Shown here: in pieces, positions 50,665-60,088 of the stretch | Layout of the letters: every line of letters starts with the position of its first letter | Numbering within the stretch: position 1 is the stretch's first letter | From: Clavibacter sp. B3I6 | GTDB taxonomy: Bacteria > Actinomycetota > Actinomycetes > Actinomycetales > Microbacteriaceae | Assembly: GCF_030816895.1 (NCBI RefSeq) | Contig: NZ_JAUSYL010000001.1 | Coordinates: 1,054,001 to 1,118,000, forward strand | Length of the DNA stretch: 64,000 nucleotides | Reading direction: 5' to 3' | Program-made: the position numbers and the translations under genes | The notes under the pieces: generated by a model | Seen by the model: the letters and a program-made list of their open reading frames with translations, nothing else | Told to the model about the DNA's origin: nothing | The model's database searches: none

Positions 50665-51335
50665 GCGAGCTCCTCCCCCGTGGTCGAGATGAGACCGGCC
50701 TCGAGGTCGCGGTCGCGCATCAGCTCGTGCGCGCGCTGCTTCCGGCTCTGCAGGAGCGGCTCCCGGCCGGACTCGCGGCGCTCGCGGTTGACGCGCCAGA
50801 TGTCGTCGGCGGTGCCGAGCGTGAAGACGATCCGGCTCTCCACCTGCAGCGTCGCCTGCCGGACGTGCTCCACCTGCTCCGGCGTGGACGTGCCGAGCGC
50901 GTGCAGGTACAGGATCGAGCGCTCGCGGTCGGCCTCGACCACGATCGAGCCGGGGACGAGCGAGACGAGCTCGGCCGTGAGGGTCATGACGAAGTCGCTG
51001 CGCGTGTGCAGGTGCACCGCGATGACCGAGTTGACCGGGACCCCGCGCCAGTCGAACGCCTGCACCGCCACCTGGTACGACGCGCGGACGAGGTCGACCG
51101 CGAAGTGCGCGAGGAGGATCGCCGCCCACCGGATGTCGAACCGGCCCGACAGCTCCACGGGCGGCAGGTAGAAGACGCGCGTCACGAGCAGCGCGAGCAC
51201 GACGCCGGTGAGCACCGAGATGACCGTGACGTGGCCCCAGAGGAGGAGCCAGAGGATCACGAGCCAGACGAGGAGCGGCAGCTGCACCAGCAGGGACAGG
51301 CGCTCCGCCCGGGCGCGGGCGCGGCGCGGGCTCAC
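50661..51335 (-). CDS. mrpE: Na+/H+ antiporter subunit E (MrpE/MnhE)
   Basis: The 224-residue protein begins with two membrane helices (LSLLVQLPLLVWLVILWLLLWGHVTVISVLTGVVLALLVTRVF). The family stretch LVRASYQVAVQAFDWRGVPVNSVIAVHLHTRSDFVMTLTAELVSLVPGSIVVE follows. The last 70 residues are a charged cytoplasmic extension. GTG 51335 overlaps the mrpD stop. Confidence 0.94.
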   Translation of the reverse strand: MSPRRARARAERLSLLVQLPLLVWLVILWLLLWGHVTVISVLTGVVLALLVTRVFYLPPVELSGRFDIRWAAILLAHFAVDLVRASYQVAVQAFDWRGVPVNSVIAVHLHTRSDFVMTLTAELVSLVPGSIVVEADRERSILYLHALGTSTPEQVEHVRQATLQVESRIVFTLGTADDIWRVNRERRESGREPLLQSRKQRAHELMRDRDLEAGLISTTGEELA

Positions 51336-52924
51336 CGGACGCCTCCCGGGAACACGGTCTCCACGTAGCCCTGCTCGCCGGAGCCGACGCCGGACCCGGG
51401 GCCCGTGAGGCTCTCGCCCGCGCGCTCCGAGAGGGCGTAGACGGGACCCGCGAACACCGTGAGCGCCACGCTGACCACCACCATGCCGGCCGTCGCGCCG
51501 GTCATGAGCACGGGCGTCTTCCGCACGGTCGTGGTGGCCTCGCCGCCCGGGCGCTCGGAGAGCTGGTCGAGCAGGGGCGACTCGTAGTCCTCGACCTCCT
51601 CGGCACCGCGCCAGAACGCCATGTTCCAGACGCGCGCGAGGGCGTAGAGCGTGAGGAGGCTCGTGGCCGCGCCCGCCGCGATGACGGCGTAGGTGAGCCA
51701 GCCGCCGACCTCGGCGCCCGCGCCGAACAGCGCGACCTTGCCGATGAAGCCGGAGAAGGGCGGGATGCCGCCGAGGTTGAGCGCGGGGATGAAGAAGAGG
51801 ATCGCCATGACCGGCGCGGCCTTCAGCAGCCCGCCCAGCCGGTTGATCGAGGTGCTGCCGCCCGTGCGCTCGATGAGCCCGGAGGCGAGGAAGAGCGTCG
51901 TCTGCACCACGATGTGGTGGATCACGTAGTAGATGGTCGCCGTCATGCCGGCCACGGTGTTGAGCGCGATGCCGAAGACCATGTAGCCGATGTGGCTGAC
52001 GAGCGTGAACGACAGCAGCCGCTTGATGTCGGCCTGCGCGACCGCGCCGAGGATGCCGATCACCATCGTGAGCGCCGCCACCACCATGAGCGCCGTGGAC
52101 AGCTGGTCGGTCGGGAACATGACCGTCTCGGTGCGGAGGATCGCGTAGACGCCGACCTTGGTGAGGAGCCCCGCGAACACCGCGGTGACGGGCGCGGGCG
52201 CCGTCGGGTAGGAGTCCGGCAGCCAGAACGACAGCGGGAAGACGGCCGCCTTGATGCCGAACGCGACGAGCAGCATGATGTGCAGGATCAGCTGCACGTC
52301 CGGCGGGATCTCGTCGAGCCGCACCGAGATCTGCGCGATGTTCACGGTGCCGAGCGCGCCGTAGATCATGGCGATGGACGCGAGGAACAGCATCGACGAG
52401 ACGAGGCTCACGACGATGTATGTGACCCCCGCGCGGATGCGCGCCTCGGTGCCGCCGAGGGTCAGCAGCACGTAGCTCGCCACGAGGAGGATCTCGAACC
52501 CGACGTAGAGGTTGAAGAGGTCGCCCGCGACGAAGGCGTTGAAGACGCCGGCCGCGAGGATCAGGTACGTCGGGTTGAAGATCGACACGGGCGTCTCGCC
52601 GTCGCCGTCCTCGAGGCCCTGGCCGATCGAGAACATGAGGACCGCGAGCAGCACGATCGACGAGATCAGCAGCATGAGGGCCGACAGCCGGTCGACGACG
52701 AGGACGATGCCGAACGGCGCCGCCCACCCGCCGACCTCGACGGACTGGCCGCCCTGCTGGTCCACCAGCACGAGCAGCACGGCGCTGATCGCGACCACGA
52801 TGACGAGCGCCAGCACCGAGACGGCGACCTGCAGGCGACGCTGGCGCGCGGCCACGAGCGCGGCGGCCGCGCCGAGGAGCGGCACGAGCACGACGAGCGG
52901 GATGAGGGACTGGAAGATCGTCAC
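51332..52924 (-). CDS. mrpD: Na+/H+ antiporter subunit D (MrpD/MnhD)
   Basis: The 530-residue NuoN/NuoM-like subunit has 14 membrane helices. YVGFEILLVASYVLLTLGGTEARIRAGVTYIVVSLVSS carries the conserved Glu of complex-I-like proton channels, and FGIKAAVFPLSFWLPDSYPTAPAPVTAVFAGLLTKVGVYAI the conserved Lys-Pro segments. GTG 52924 overlaps the mrpC stop. It probably provides one of the two proton paths of the complex. Confidence 0.95.
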   Translation of the reverse strand: MTIFQSLIPLVVLVPLLGAAAALVAARQRRLQVAVSVLALVIVVAISAVLLVLVDQQGGQSVEVGGWAAPFGIVLVVDRLSALMLLISSIVLLAVLMFSIGQGLEDGDGETPVSIFNPTYLILAAGVFNAFVAGDLFNLYVGFEILLVASYVLLTLGGTEARIRAGVTYIVVSLVSSMLFLASIAMIYGALGTVNIAQISVRLDEIPPDVQLILHIMLLVAFGIKAAVFPLSFWLPDSYPTAPAPVTAVFAGLLTKVGVYAILRTETVMFPTDQLSTALMVVAALTMVIGILGAVAQADIKRLLSFTLVSHIGYMVFGIALNTVAGMTATIYYVIHHIVVQTTLFLASGLIERTGGSTSINRLGGLLKAAPVMAILFFIPALNLGGIPPFSGFIGKVALFGAGAEVGGWLTYAVIAAGAATSLLTLYALARVWNMAFWRGAEEVEDYESPLLDQLSERPGGEATTTVRKTPVLMTGATAGMVVVSVALTVFAGPVYALSERAGESLTGPGSGVGSGEQGYVETVFPGGVR

Positions 52925-53496
52925 CGGTCGTCCTCCTTCCCCTGCTCGGCGTTCCCCTGCTCGGCGCGCCTCGTGCGGAAGTCGCGGTCGTCGTCGTCGT
53001 CGGCCGAGTCGTCGATGGCCTCCTCCAGGTCGGAGCGGTTGTCGCGGAGCTTCCGGGCGGAGGCGATCGCGGCCTCGGCGTTGGTGCCGAACTCGGTGTC
53101 GTCGTCGTCGGGGACGGTCGGCTCCTCGCCGAGGCCCGTGCGGGGGCCGCGCATCGCGAGGTCGTCCTCGTCGTCCGTGACGACGTCGGCGTTCGCCAGG
53201 CGCCAGGAGCGGTAGATGAGGGCCATGAGGAAGGCGGAGACGCCGAAGGTGATCACGATGGCCGTGAGGATGAGCGCCTGCGGCAGCGGGTCGGCGTACT
53301 CCGACGGGTCGACGTCCGGGTCGTAGATGGGGGCGAGGCCCACGCGCCCGGACATGATGAGGATGAGGATGTTGGTGGCGTTGCCGACGAGCAGGAACCC
53401 GAGGAGCACGCGCGTCATGCTGCGTTCGAGCATGAGGTAGATGCCCGTCGCGTACAGCGAGGCCATGATCACGATGAGGGTGAGGGAGACGCTCAT
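52921..53496 (-). CDS. mrpC: Na+/H+ antiporter subunit C (MrpC/MnhC)
   Basis: The 191-residue NuoK-like subunit has three helices (YATGIYLMLERSMTRVLLGFLLVGNATNILILIMSG and DPLPQALILTAIVITFGVSAFLMALIY). About 75 acidic, probably disordered residues follow, unusual against the 110-120 residues of most MrpC. ATG 53496 overlaps the mrpA stop. Confidence 0.94.
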   Translation of the reverse strand: MSVSLTLIVIMASLYATGIYLMLERSMTRVLLGFLLVGNATNILILIMSGRVGLAPIYDPDVDPSEYADPLPQALILTAIVITFGVSAFLMALIYRSWRLANADVVTDDEDDLAMRGPRTGLGEEPTVPDDDDTEFGTNAEAAIASARKLRDNRSDLEEAIDDSADDDDDRDFRTRRAEQGNAEQGKEDDR

Positions 53497-56400
53497 ACGC
53501 GCACCCCCTGCTCGGTCTCCATGCCGTCCGCCTCCTGCTCGACCGTGCGGTCGCTCTCCTCCTGGCGGTCGACCTCGGCGCCGAGGCTCCGCAGGACATC
53601 GAGCGTCAGGCCGACGACTACGAGGTAGACGCCGACGTCGAAGAAGGTGCTGGTGACGAACTCGACGTGCCCCAGGAACGGGACCTCGGTGTCGATCCAC
53701 GTGGAGGTCAGCGCGTCGGCGCCGATCACCAGCGGCAGCGCCGCCGTGCCGACCGCGAAGACGAGGCCCGTGCCGAGCACCCGTCCCGCGTCCACCGGGG
53801 CCGCGGCGCCGAGCTCGTAGCGCCCGCCGGCGAGGTAGCGCGCGACGAGGGCCATGCCCGCGAGGAGGCCGCCCGCGAAGCCGCCGCCCGGCAGGTTGTG
53901 GCCGGCGAACAGCAGGTAGACGGACACGACGATGAGGCTGTGGAAGAGGAGCCGGACCACGACCTCGAGGAGGATCGAGCGGTTCTGCGGCGCGAGCGTG
54001 CGGCCGGCGAGGAGCCAGGGGCTGCGCTCCTCGCGACGGGCGTCCTTGATGGCCTCGCGCGCGTCCATGCGCGGCCCGTCGAGGCCGTGCTCGACTTCGA
54101 GCGCAGCGCCGGCCGAGGCGTCCGACGGCGCGCGTCGCCCGGACAGCCGCGCGAGGAGGCTGCGTCGCGACGGCGCGGTGAGGCGCGGCAGGTTGTCCGT
54201 GCGGCGGTTGAGGAAGATGAGGCTCGCGACGCCCGTGGCCGCGACGATGAGCACCGAGATCTCGCCCATGGTGTCCCAGCCGCGGAGGTCCACGAGCGTG
54301 ACGTTGACGACGTTGCTGCCATGGCCCTGCTCGTAGGCGAGGCGCGGGAACTCCAGGGAGATGGGATCCGCGACCCGGGCCCCGAGGGCGACGACCGCGA
54401 CGGTGGACATGAGGGCCGCGACCGCGATCCCGATGGCCGCGCGCCACACCGGGTGCACCGAGCGGTTCCGCTCCCCCAGCCGCACGGGCAGGCGGCGGAG
54501 CACCAGGACGAAGGCGACCAGCGTGATCGTCTCGATGAGGACCTGGGTGAGCGCGAGGTCGGGCGCGCCGTGCAGGGCGAAGAGGGCGGCCATGCCGTAG
54601 CCGGTGACGCCCACGAGCACGACGGCCTGGAAGCGCTTGCCGGCGCGGGCGGCGGCCGCGGCGGCCACGATCATCACGACGCCGATCACGGGCTGCGCGG
54701 GGTGGTCGAAGGGCACGGCGGTGGTGGGCCACGAGCGGTTGAGCGCGAGCGCGGACCCCACCGAGCCGATGAGCACGAGCAGGATCACGCCGAGGTAGAA
54801 CGGCAGCGAGCCGCGCTGCGTGGTGGCCGTGGTGCGCGCCGCGACCCGGTCGATGAGGCGCATGGACGCCCAGTAGATGCGGGCCGCGTCGATCCAGGCC
54901 GGGACCCGCGACTGCAGCGCGAAGACCCCCTCGCGGAGGCGGAACAGGGCGAGGCCGACGACGAGCGTGCCGGCGGAGATGAGCAGTGCGGGCTCCAGGC
55001 CGTGCCAGAGCGCGAGGTGGTACGTGTGGTCCGGCTCGCCCGAGGCCCCGGAGCTCACGGCCGGGAGGGTGTCGGCGTAGCCGGCGATCCAGCCGTCGAC
55101 GCTCGACGCGAGGAACCCGAGCACGAGGCCGGCGGCGGCCAGCACGGCCGGCGGCACGAGGAAGTCGAGGTGCTCGTGCACGGGCTGGACCTCGTCCACG
55201 CCGCGCTTGCGGGCGAAGGCGCCCCACATGAAGCGGGCGCTGTAGGCGACGGTGAGGCACGAGCCGAGCGAGACGCCGACGAGCGCGACCCAGCCGAGTC
55301 CCCCGCCGAGCTCGGCGTCGAGGAGCAGAGCCGACAGCACGGCCTCCTTGGCCACGAAGCCGAGGAAGGGCGGCAGGCCCGCCATCGACGCGAGCGCCAG
55401 GGCCGTGATGACCGCGAGCACGGGCGCCTTCCGCCCGAGTCCGCTGATCTTGCGGAGGTCGCGCGTGCCCGCCCGGTGGTCCACGACGCCGACCACGAGG
55501 AAGAGCGTCGCCTTGAAGAGCGCGTGCGCGAGGAGGAGCGCGACGCCCGCGAGCGCGGCGTCGCGCGTGCCGTAGCCGACGACGACGGTCAGGAACCCGA
55601 GCTGGCTCACCGTCCCGTAGGCGAGGACGAGCTTCAGGTCCATCTGCTTGAGCGCGCGCCAGCCGCCCACGAGCATCGTCGCGACGCCGAGGGAGACGAG
55701 GAGCACGCGCCACCCGGGCACGTCCGCGTAGCCGGGCGCGAGGCGGGCGATGAGGTAGATGCCGGCCTTCACCATCGCTGCGGCGTGCAGGTACGCGCTC
55801 ACCGGGGTCGGCGCGGCCATGGCGGCCGGCAGCCAGAAGTGGAAGGGGACGAGGGCGGACTTCGAGAGCGCGCCGAGGAGGACCAGGACGACCGCGACGG
55901 GGATGAGCGGGCCGCCGGGCGGGTCCGCCACGAGCGCGGCGAGGCTCGTCGTGCCGCCCGCCGCCGCGAGGATCACGAGGCCGACCAGCATCGCCAGCCC
56001 GCCCGCCGTCGTGACGAGGAGAGCCTGCAGCGCGGCGCCGCGGCTGGCCTTCCGACCCGTGTAGTGGCCGATCAGCAGGTACGAGAGGACGCTCGTGGCC
56101 TCCCAGAAGGTGAAGAGGACGAACACGTCGTCGGCGAGGACGAGGCCGTACATGACGCCCGCGAAGGCGAGCAGCAGGCCCGCGAACCGGCCGAGCCCCT
56201 CCTCGCTGGAGCGGAAGTAGCGCGCGCAGTAGAGGAGGACGAGGGCGCCGACGCCCGTGACGACGAGCGACAGGATCCAGGACAGGGCGTCCATGCGCAT
56301 GTCGAGGGTGATGCCGAGCGACGGGATCCACTCGAGGCGCTCGACGACCTCGCCGTCGGGCAGCACGGCCGGCCCCTGCGCGACCGTGTACGCGAAGGCC

Positions 56401-56507
56401 GCGGCGGGCACGAGGGCGGCGACCACGAACGCGCGGACGCCCATGACCCGGGCGAGGAGCGGGAGGACGACGGAGGCGACCAGGAACACCGCGAGGAGGA
56501 CGATCAC
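53493..56507 (-). CDS. mrpA: Na+/H+ antiporter subunit A (MrpA, with fused MrpB domain)
   Basis: The 1004-residue NuoL-like subunit comes first (LLYCARYFRSSEEGLGRFAGLLLAFAGVMYGLVLADDVFVLFTFWEATSVLSYLLIGHY; LVPFHFWLPAAMAAPTPVSAYLHAAAMVKAGIYLIARLAP; conserved Glu, Lys and His). MrpA-specific helices and an MnhB domain (about 830-960; VVRLLFHSLIVVSVYLLFAGHNLPGGGFAGGLLAGMALVARYLAGGRYEL) follow. So the missing separate mrpB is explained by fusion. GAGGAGA precedes GTG 56507. It leads mrpACDEFG and acts in sodium, pH and salt homeostasis. Confidence 0.96.
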   Translation of the reverse strand: MIVLLAVFLVASVVLPLLARVMGVRAFVVAALVPAAAFAYTVAQGPAVLPDGEVVERLEWIPSLGITLDMRMDALSWILSLVVTGVGALVLLYCARYFRSSEEGLGRFAGLLLAFAGVMYGLVLADDVFVLFTFWEATSVLSYLLIGHYTGRKASRGAALQALLVTTAGGLAMLVGLVILAAAGGTTSLAALVADPPGGPLIPVAVVLVLLGALSKSALVPFHFWLPAAMAAPTPVSAYLHAAAMVKAGIYLIARLAPGYADVPGWRVLLVSLGVATMLVGGWRALKQMDLKLVLAYGTVSQLGFLTVVVGYGTRDAALAGVALLLAHALFKATLFLVVGVVDHRAGTRDLRKISGLGRKAPVLAVITALALASMAGLPPFLGFVAKEAVLSALLLDAELGGGLGWVALVGVSLGSCLTVAYSARFMWGAFARKRGVDEVQPVHEHLDFLVPPAVLAAAGLVLGFLASSVDGWIAGYADTLPAVSSGASGEPDHTYHLALWHGLEPALLISAGTLVVGLALFRLREGVFALQSRVPAWIDAARIYWASMRLIDRVAARTTATTQRGSLPFYLGVILLVLIGSVGSALALNRSWPTTAVPFDHPAQPVIGVVMIVAAAAAARAGKRFQAVVLVGVTGYGMAALFALHGAPDLALTQVLIETITLVAFVLVLRRLPVRLGERNRSVHPVWRAAIGIAVAALMSTVAVVALGARVADPISLEFPRLAYEQGHGSNVVNVTLVDLRGWDTMGEISVLIVAATGVASLIFLNRRTDNLPRLTAPSRRSLLARLSGRRAPSDASAGAALEVEHGLDGPRMDAREAIKDARREERSPWLLAGRTLAPQNRSILLEVVVRLLFHSLIVVSVYLLFAGHNLPGGGFAGGLLAGMALVARYLAGGRYELGAAAPVDAGRVLGTGLVFAVGTAALPLVIGADALTSTWIDTEVPFLGHVEFVTSTFFDVGVYLVVVGLTLDVLRSLGAEVDRQEESDRTVEQEADGMETEQGVRV

Positions 56508-56541
56508 GTGCGGTCTCCTCTCGCGAGTCGGCTATCCCCCC

Positions 56542-56547
56542 AGTCTA
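56542..56547 (-). promoter_or_regulatory. -10 box of the mrp operon
   Basis: TAGACT on the minus strand gives a leader of about 28-30 bases carrying AGAGGAGA before GTG 56507. Read-through from otsB is also possible, as no hairpin is seen between them. Confidence 0.45.
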
Positions 56548-56586
56548 CCTGGGCCCTCCCTGAGAGGTCCGGGCGGGGCGTCGGGT

Positions 56587-57414
56587 TCAGTCCGGGCGGA
56601 CGACCGGCTCGGCGCGGAGGTCCGCGAGCACCTGCAGCACGCGGGCGACGTCGTGCGGTCCGTCGACGCGGAAGTCGGCCGCCGTCGCGCCCGACCCGCT
56701 CTTGAGGCCGAGGTCGCCGGCCTGGAGCGCGGCGAACGCGTCCTCGTCGGTGACGTCGTCGCCCGCGTAGAAGACCGCAGTCGCCTCGGCGTACCGGCGC
56801 AGGTGCTCGACCGCCTCGCCCTTGGTGGCCTGGCGGATGCTGAACTCGAGCACGTCCTTGCCCGAGCGCACCTTGAGGCCGTCGACCTCCGCGTGCGCCT
56901 CCTGCGTCGCGACGAGGTGCGCGATGCGGCTGTGCTTCTCGGTGGCGAGGCGCGTGTGCAGGGCGAAGCCCGCGGGCTTCTCCTCGATCCAGACCTCGTC
57001 GAGCGAGTCGGCGACCTGGCCGAGCACGTCGGAGAGGACCCCGCGCTGCGCGAGCTCGCCCTCGTCGAGCACGAGCTCGACGTCGTCGCTGTCGAGGCGG
57101 ATCTCCACGCCGTGCGATCCGACGAGCAGCACCTCGTCCGGCAGGTCGGCCACGGCCTCGAGGCTCCGGAGCGCCCGGCCCGAGACCAGCGCGACGCGCG
57201 TCTCCGGCAGGGCCAGCAGCGCGAGCACGGCCGCGCGGGCCTCGGGGACCGCGCGCGCCTTCTCGGGGTCGTCGACCTCGGGCGCGAGCGTGCCGTCGAA
57301 GTCGAGCGCCACCAGCAGGCGCGGGGTGCGCGCGAGCTCGGTGAGCGCCTCGAACAGCCGCCCCGGGAAGCCGCGGCCGCCCTTCGCCTGGATGTCGGTG
57401 GTGAGCTCGGCCAC
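56587..57414 (-). CDS. otsB: Trehalose-6-phosphate phosphatase
   Basis: The 275-residue HAD phosphatase makes trehalose from trehalose 6-phosphate. Motifs are LLVALDFDGTLAPEVDDP (nucleophile Asp), VALVSGRALRSLEAV, VGSHGVEIRL, KGEAVEHL (Lys) and FYAGDDVTDEDAF (Mg). GTG 57414 lies 5 bases after the otsA stop, so the pair is cotranscribed and probably coupled. Confidence 0.94.
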   Translation of the reverse strand: MAELTTDIQAKGGRGFPGRLFEALTELARTPRLLVALDFDGTLAPEVDDPEKARAVPEARAAVLALLALPETRVALVSGRALRSLEAVADLPDEVLLVGSHGVEIRLDSDDVELVLDEGELAQRGVLSDVLGQVADSLDEVWIEEKPAGFALHTRLATEKHSRIAHLVATQEAHAEVDGLKVRSGKDVLEFSIRQATKGEAVEHLRRYAEATAVFYAGDDVTDEDAFAALQAGDLGLKSGSGATAADFRVDGPHDVARVLQVLADLRAEPVVRPD

Positions 57415-57419
57415 GCGGT

Positions 57420-59015
57420 CTACCAGCCCTCGTCCATGAGCGGCTCGACGACCTCTTCGTCGGGCCCCTCGTGGATCGAGGCGGCGTGCGTGCGGCCGAG
57501 GTCGGCGAGGAACGCGCTCGACCAGGCCGCGACGTCGTTCTCGAAGACGCGCTTGCGGAGCGAGCGCATGCGCTTGCGCTGCTCGGCCCTCGGCATCTCG
57601 ATGGCGCGGAGGATCGCCTCCTTGAGGCCCTCGATGTCGTGCGGGTTGACGAGGAGCGCGGCCTTCAGCTCGTCCGCGGCGCCCGCGAACTCGCTCAGCA
57701 CGAGCACGCCCTCGTTCGAGTGCTTCGTGGCGACGTACTCCTTGGCGACCAGGTTCATGCCGTCGCGGAGGGCGGTGACGAGCATCACGTCGGCCGCGAG
57801 GCACAGCGCGACCATCTCCTCCTTCGGGTACCCGTGGTGCAGGTAGCTGATGGCGGTGTGGCTGATGGAGCCGTAGTCGCCGTTGATGCGGCCGACCGTG
57901 AGCTCGATCTCGTCCCGCAGCTGGCGGTACGTCTCGACGCGCTCCCGGCTGGGGCTCGCGACCTGCACGAGCGTCGCGTCCTCCACCTTCACGCGGCCCT
58001 CGGCGAGGAGCTCGCCGAACGCCTTCAGACGGTGGCCGATGCCCTTCGTGTAGTCGAGCCGGTCGACCCCCAGGAGGATCGTCTCCGGGTCGCCGAGGTC
58101 GGCGCGGATCTGGCGGGCGCGCTCCTGGACGGCCGGGTCCTTGGCCATCTCCTCGTAGCTGCGCGCGTCGATGGAGATCGGGTAGTGCTTGGCCACGACC
58201 GGGCGCGTGCGGAGCTCGCGCACGGGCTTCGACGGCTTGGTGCCGGGGACGGTGAGCGCGATGCCGCCGCGCACGGGCACGTCGACGGTGGTCCCGCGCG
58301 TCGTGTACCCGAAGAGCCGGCGGACGGCGCGCGTGAAGTTGCCGGCGTCGGCGACCCGCTGGAAGCCGATGACGTCGGCGCCGAGGAGGCCCTCGATGAT
58401 CTGCGTGCGCCACGGCAGCTGCGAGTAGATGCCGTAGGGCGGGAACGGGATGTGGTTGAAGAAGCCGATGGTGAGGTCGGGCCGCTGCTCGCGGAGCATC
58501 TTCGGCACGAGCTGCAGCTGGTAGTCCTGTACCCAGACGGTGGCGCCGGGAGCCGCGGCCTTCGCGGCCGCGTCGGCGAACCGCTGGTTGACCTTGACGT
58601 AGGTGTCCCACCACTCCCGGTGGTAGCTCGGCTGCGCGATGACGTCGTGGTAGAGCGGCCACAGCGTGTCGTTCGAGAAGCCCTCGTAGTACTCGGCGAG
58701 GTCCTGCTCGCTGAGCGTGACGGGGATGATCGAGATGCCGTCGTCGACGAAGGGCTCGACGTCGTGGTCGGCGATGCCCGGCCAGCCGACCCACGCGCCC
58801 TCGTTGGCGCGCATGACGGGCTCGAGGGCCGTGACCAGGCCGCCCGGCGAGTGCCGCCAGGAGGTGGAGCCGTCGGCGGCGACCACGCGGTCGACGGGGA
58901 GGCGGTTGGAGACGACGACCAGGTCGTAGGCGCCGGGCTCGACGTCGGGGACGCCGCTCGCGTCGGCGGTCGTCGGCTCGGTCGCGGAGGGCGTGGATGA
59001 GGGTGGCGGAGTCAC
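57420..59015 (-). CDS. otsA: Trehalose-6-phosphate synthase
   Basis: The 531-residue GT20 glycosyltransferase joins UDP- (or GDP-/ADP-) glucose to glucose 6-phosphate. [86 protein letters not shown] and [19 protein letters not shown] mark the sugar-nucleotide and G6P sites. An N-terminal 30-residue Pro/Thr/Ala segment is variable. GTG 59015 is the start; a TAGCCT -10 box lies at 59071-59066. Confidence 0.95.
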   Translation of the reverse strand: MTPPPSSTPSATEPTTADASGVPDVEPGAYDLVVVSNRLPVDRVVAADGSTSWRHSPGGLVTALEPVMRANEGAWVGWPGIADHDVEPFVDDGISIIPVTLSEQDLAEYYEGFSNDTLWPLYHDVIAQPSYHREWWDTYVKVNQRFADAAAKAAAPGATVWVQDYQLQLVPKMLREQRPDLTIGFFNHIPFPPYGIYSQLPWRTQIIEGLLGADVIGFQRVADAGNFTRAVRRLFGYTTRGTTVDVPVRGGIALTVPGTKPSKPVRELRTRPVVAKHYPISIDARSYEEMAKDPAVQERARQIRADLGDPETILLGVDRLDYTKGIGHRLKAFGELLAEGRVKVEDATLVQVASPSRERVETYRQLRDEIELTVGRINGDYGSISHTAISYLHHGYPKEEMVALCLAADVMLVTALRDGMNLVAKEYVATKHSNEGVLVLSEFAGAADELKAALLVNPHDIEGLKEAILRAIEMPRAEQRKRMRSLRKRVFENDVAAWSSAFLADLGRTHAASIHEGPDEEVVEPLMDEGW

Positions 59016-59065
59016 GGTTCCCGTCTCGGTTGCGCAGAGCTCTGTCGTACCTGCTCGGTGGGTCG

Positions 59066-59071
59066 AGGCTA
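59066..59071 (-). promoter_or_regulatory. -10 box of otsAB
   Basis: TAGCCT on the minus strand would give a leader of about 45 bases. Confidence 0.35.
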
Positions 59072-59115
59072 CCAGTCCGCCGGTGCCGCGACCGGGGGCG
59101 GCGGGACCCCCGGCG

Positions 59116-59934
59116 TCACATGCGGAGGACGGCCCGCGCCGCGTCGTGCAGCGCGTCGCCGTAGGACGGGCCGTGCGACGCGGCGTGCACGGCGAGCGGA
59201 TGCAGCTGGTGAAGCGGCACGCGGACCTGCCAGCCGGGCGCGAGGGAGCCGGTCTCCGCGTAGGCGCCGAGGATCAGGTCGAGGCCCGGGCAGCCGAAGA
59301 GCGCGAGCATGGCGAGGTCGGTCTCCCGGTGGCCGCCGTGCGCGGCCGGGTCGATGAGGACCGCCCCGTCGGCCGTCCACTGCACGTTGCCGGACCACAG
59401 GTCGCCGTGGATCCGCGCGGGCGGCGCGTCGTCGTCGAACCGGCCGTCGGCGGCGGCCGCGCACGCGCGCTCCACGTCGGCGGCCTGCGCGGGCGTCGCG
59501 TGGCCGGCGTCGACCGCCCGGCGCAGGTACGGCAGCACGCGCTCGCGGGCGTACCAGGCACCCCACCCCTCTTCCGGGTCGCCGTCGCCCGCGCCCCGGA
59601 CCGACAGCGGCTGCCGCCCGATGAACGCGGGTCCGTCGAGGCCGGCGGGCGGGGATCCGAACGCGGGAGCGCCGGCGGCGTGCGTCGCGGCGAGCGCCGT
59701 GCCGAACGCCCGGGCCGCCTCGCGCGTGGGCCGCGCGGGGACCAGGCGCTCGAGGTCGATGCGGCCGGGCGCGACCGCGCGCACGCGGACCACGCGCGCT
59801 CCCCCGGCCAGCTCCGCCTCGGCCAGCCAGGCGAGGCCCGCGGCCTCGGCCTCGAAGAACCCGCGCGGGGCGTCCGCGCGCTCCTTCCGGTACGCATCCC
59901 CGCCGTCGTGCCCGCCCGATGCCGCAGCCGTCAT
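59116..59934 (-). CDS. Fructosamine/ketosamine-3-kinase family protein
   Basis: The 272-residue protein-kinase-fold phosphotransferase has the catalytic-loop motif [14 protein letters not shown], a metal motif [26 protein letters not shown], and the C-terminal [16 protein letters not shown] of the fructosamine-3-kinase family. The family deglycates Amadori products on protein or small amines. ATG 59934 is taken; a Gly-rich loop is weak at the N-terminus ([20 protein letters not shown] with the ATP lysine and Glu). Confidence 0.87.
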   Translation of the reverse strand: MTAAASGGHDGGDAYRKERADAPRGFFEAEAAGLAWLAEAELAGGARVVRVRAVAPGRIDLERLVPARPTREAARAFGTALAATHAAGAPAFGSPPAGLDGPAFIGRQPLSVRGAGDGDPEEGWGAWYARERVLPYLRRAVDAGHATPAQAADVERACAAAADGRFDDDAPPARIHGDLWSGNVQWTADGAVLIDPAAHGGHRETDLAMLALFGCPGLDLILGAYAETGSLAPGWQVRVPLHQLHPLAVHAASHGPSYGDALHDAARAVLRM

Positions 59935-60075
59935 GCCCGTGCCCCTCCCGTCGCGGTCGGCGCGCCGCCGTCCCGTCGCCTCCACCCTGCCTCCCCGCGG
60001 CCGGGCCGCTGTCCGCGTCGCGCATCCGACACGCGCCGGACCGCCCGCGTACCCCGTGCGCTCAGCGGCGCCGGG

Positions 60076-60081
60076 TACGCT
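60076..60081 (+). promoter_or_regulatory. -10 box of the TIM-barrel isomerase gene
   Basis: TACGCT ends 7 bases before GTG 60089. Confidence 0.5.
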
Positions 60082-60088
60082 CGCCGAC

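Noticed and set aside
53667..56705. Open frame of about 1000 codons antisense to mrpA
   Set aside because: It is rich in Arg, Glu, His and Gly with no hydrophobic core or motif. It mirrors the codon bias of mrpA, whose membrane helices and motifs are clear.
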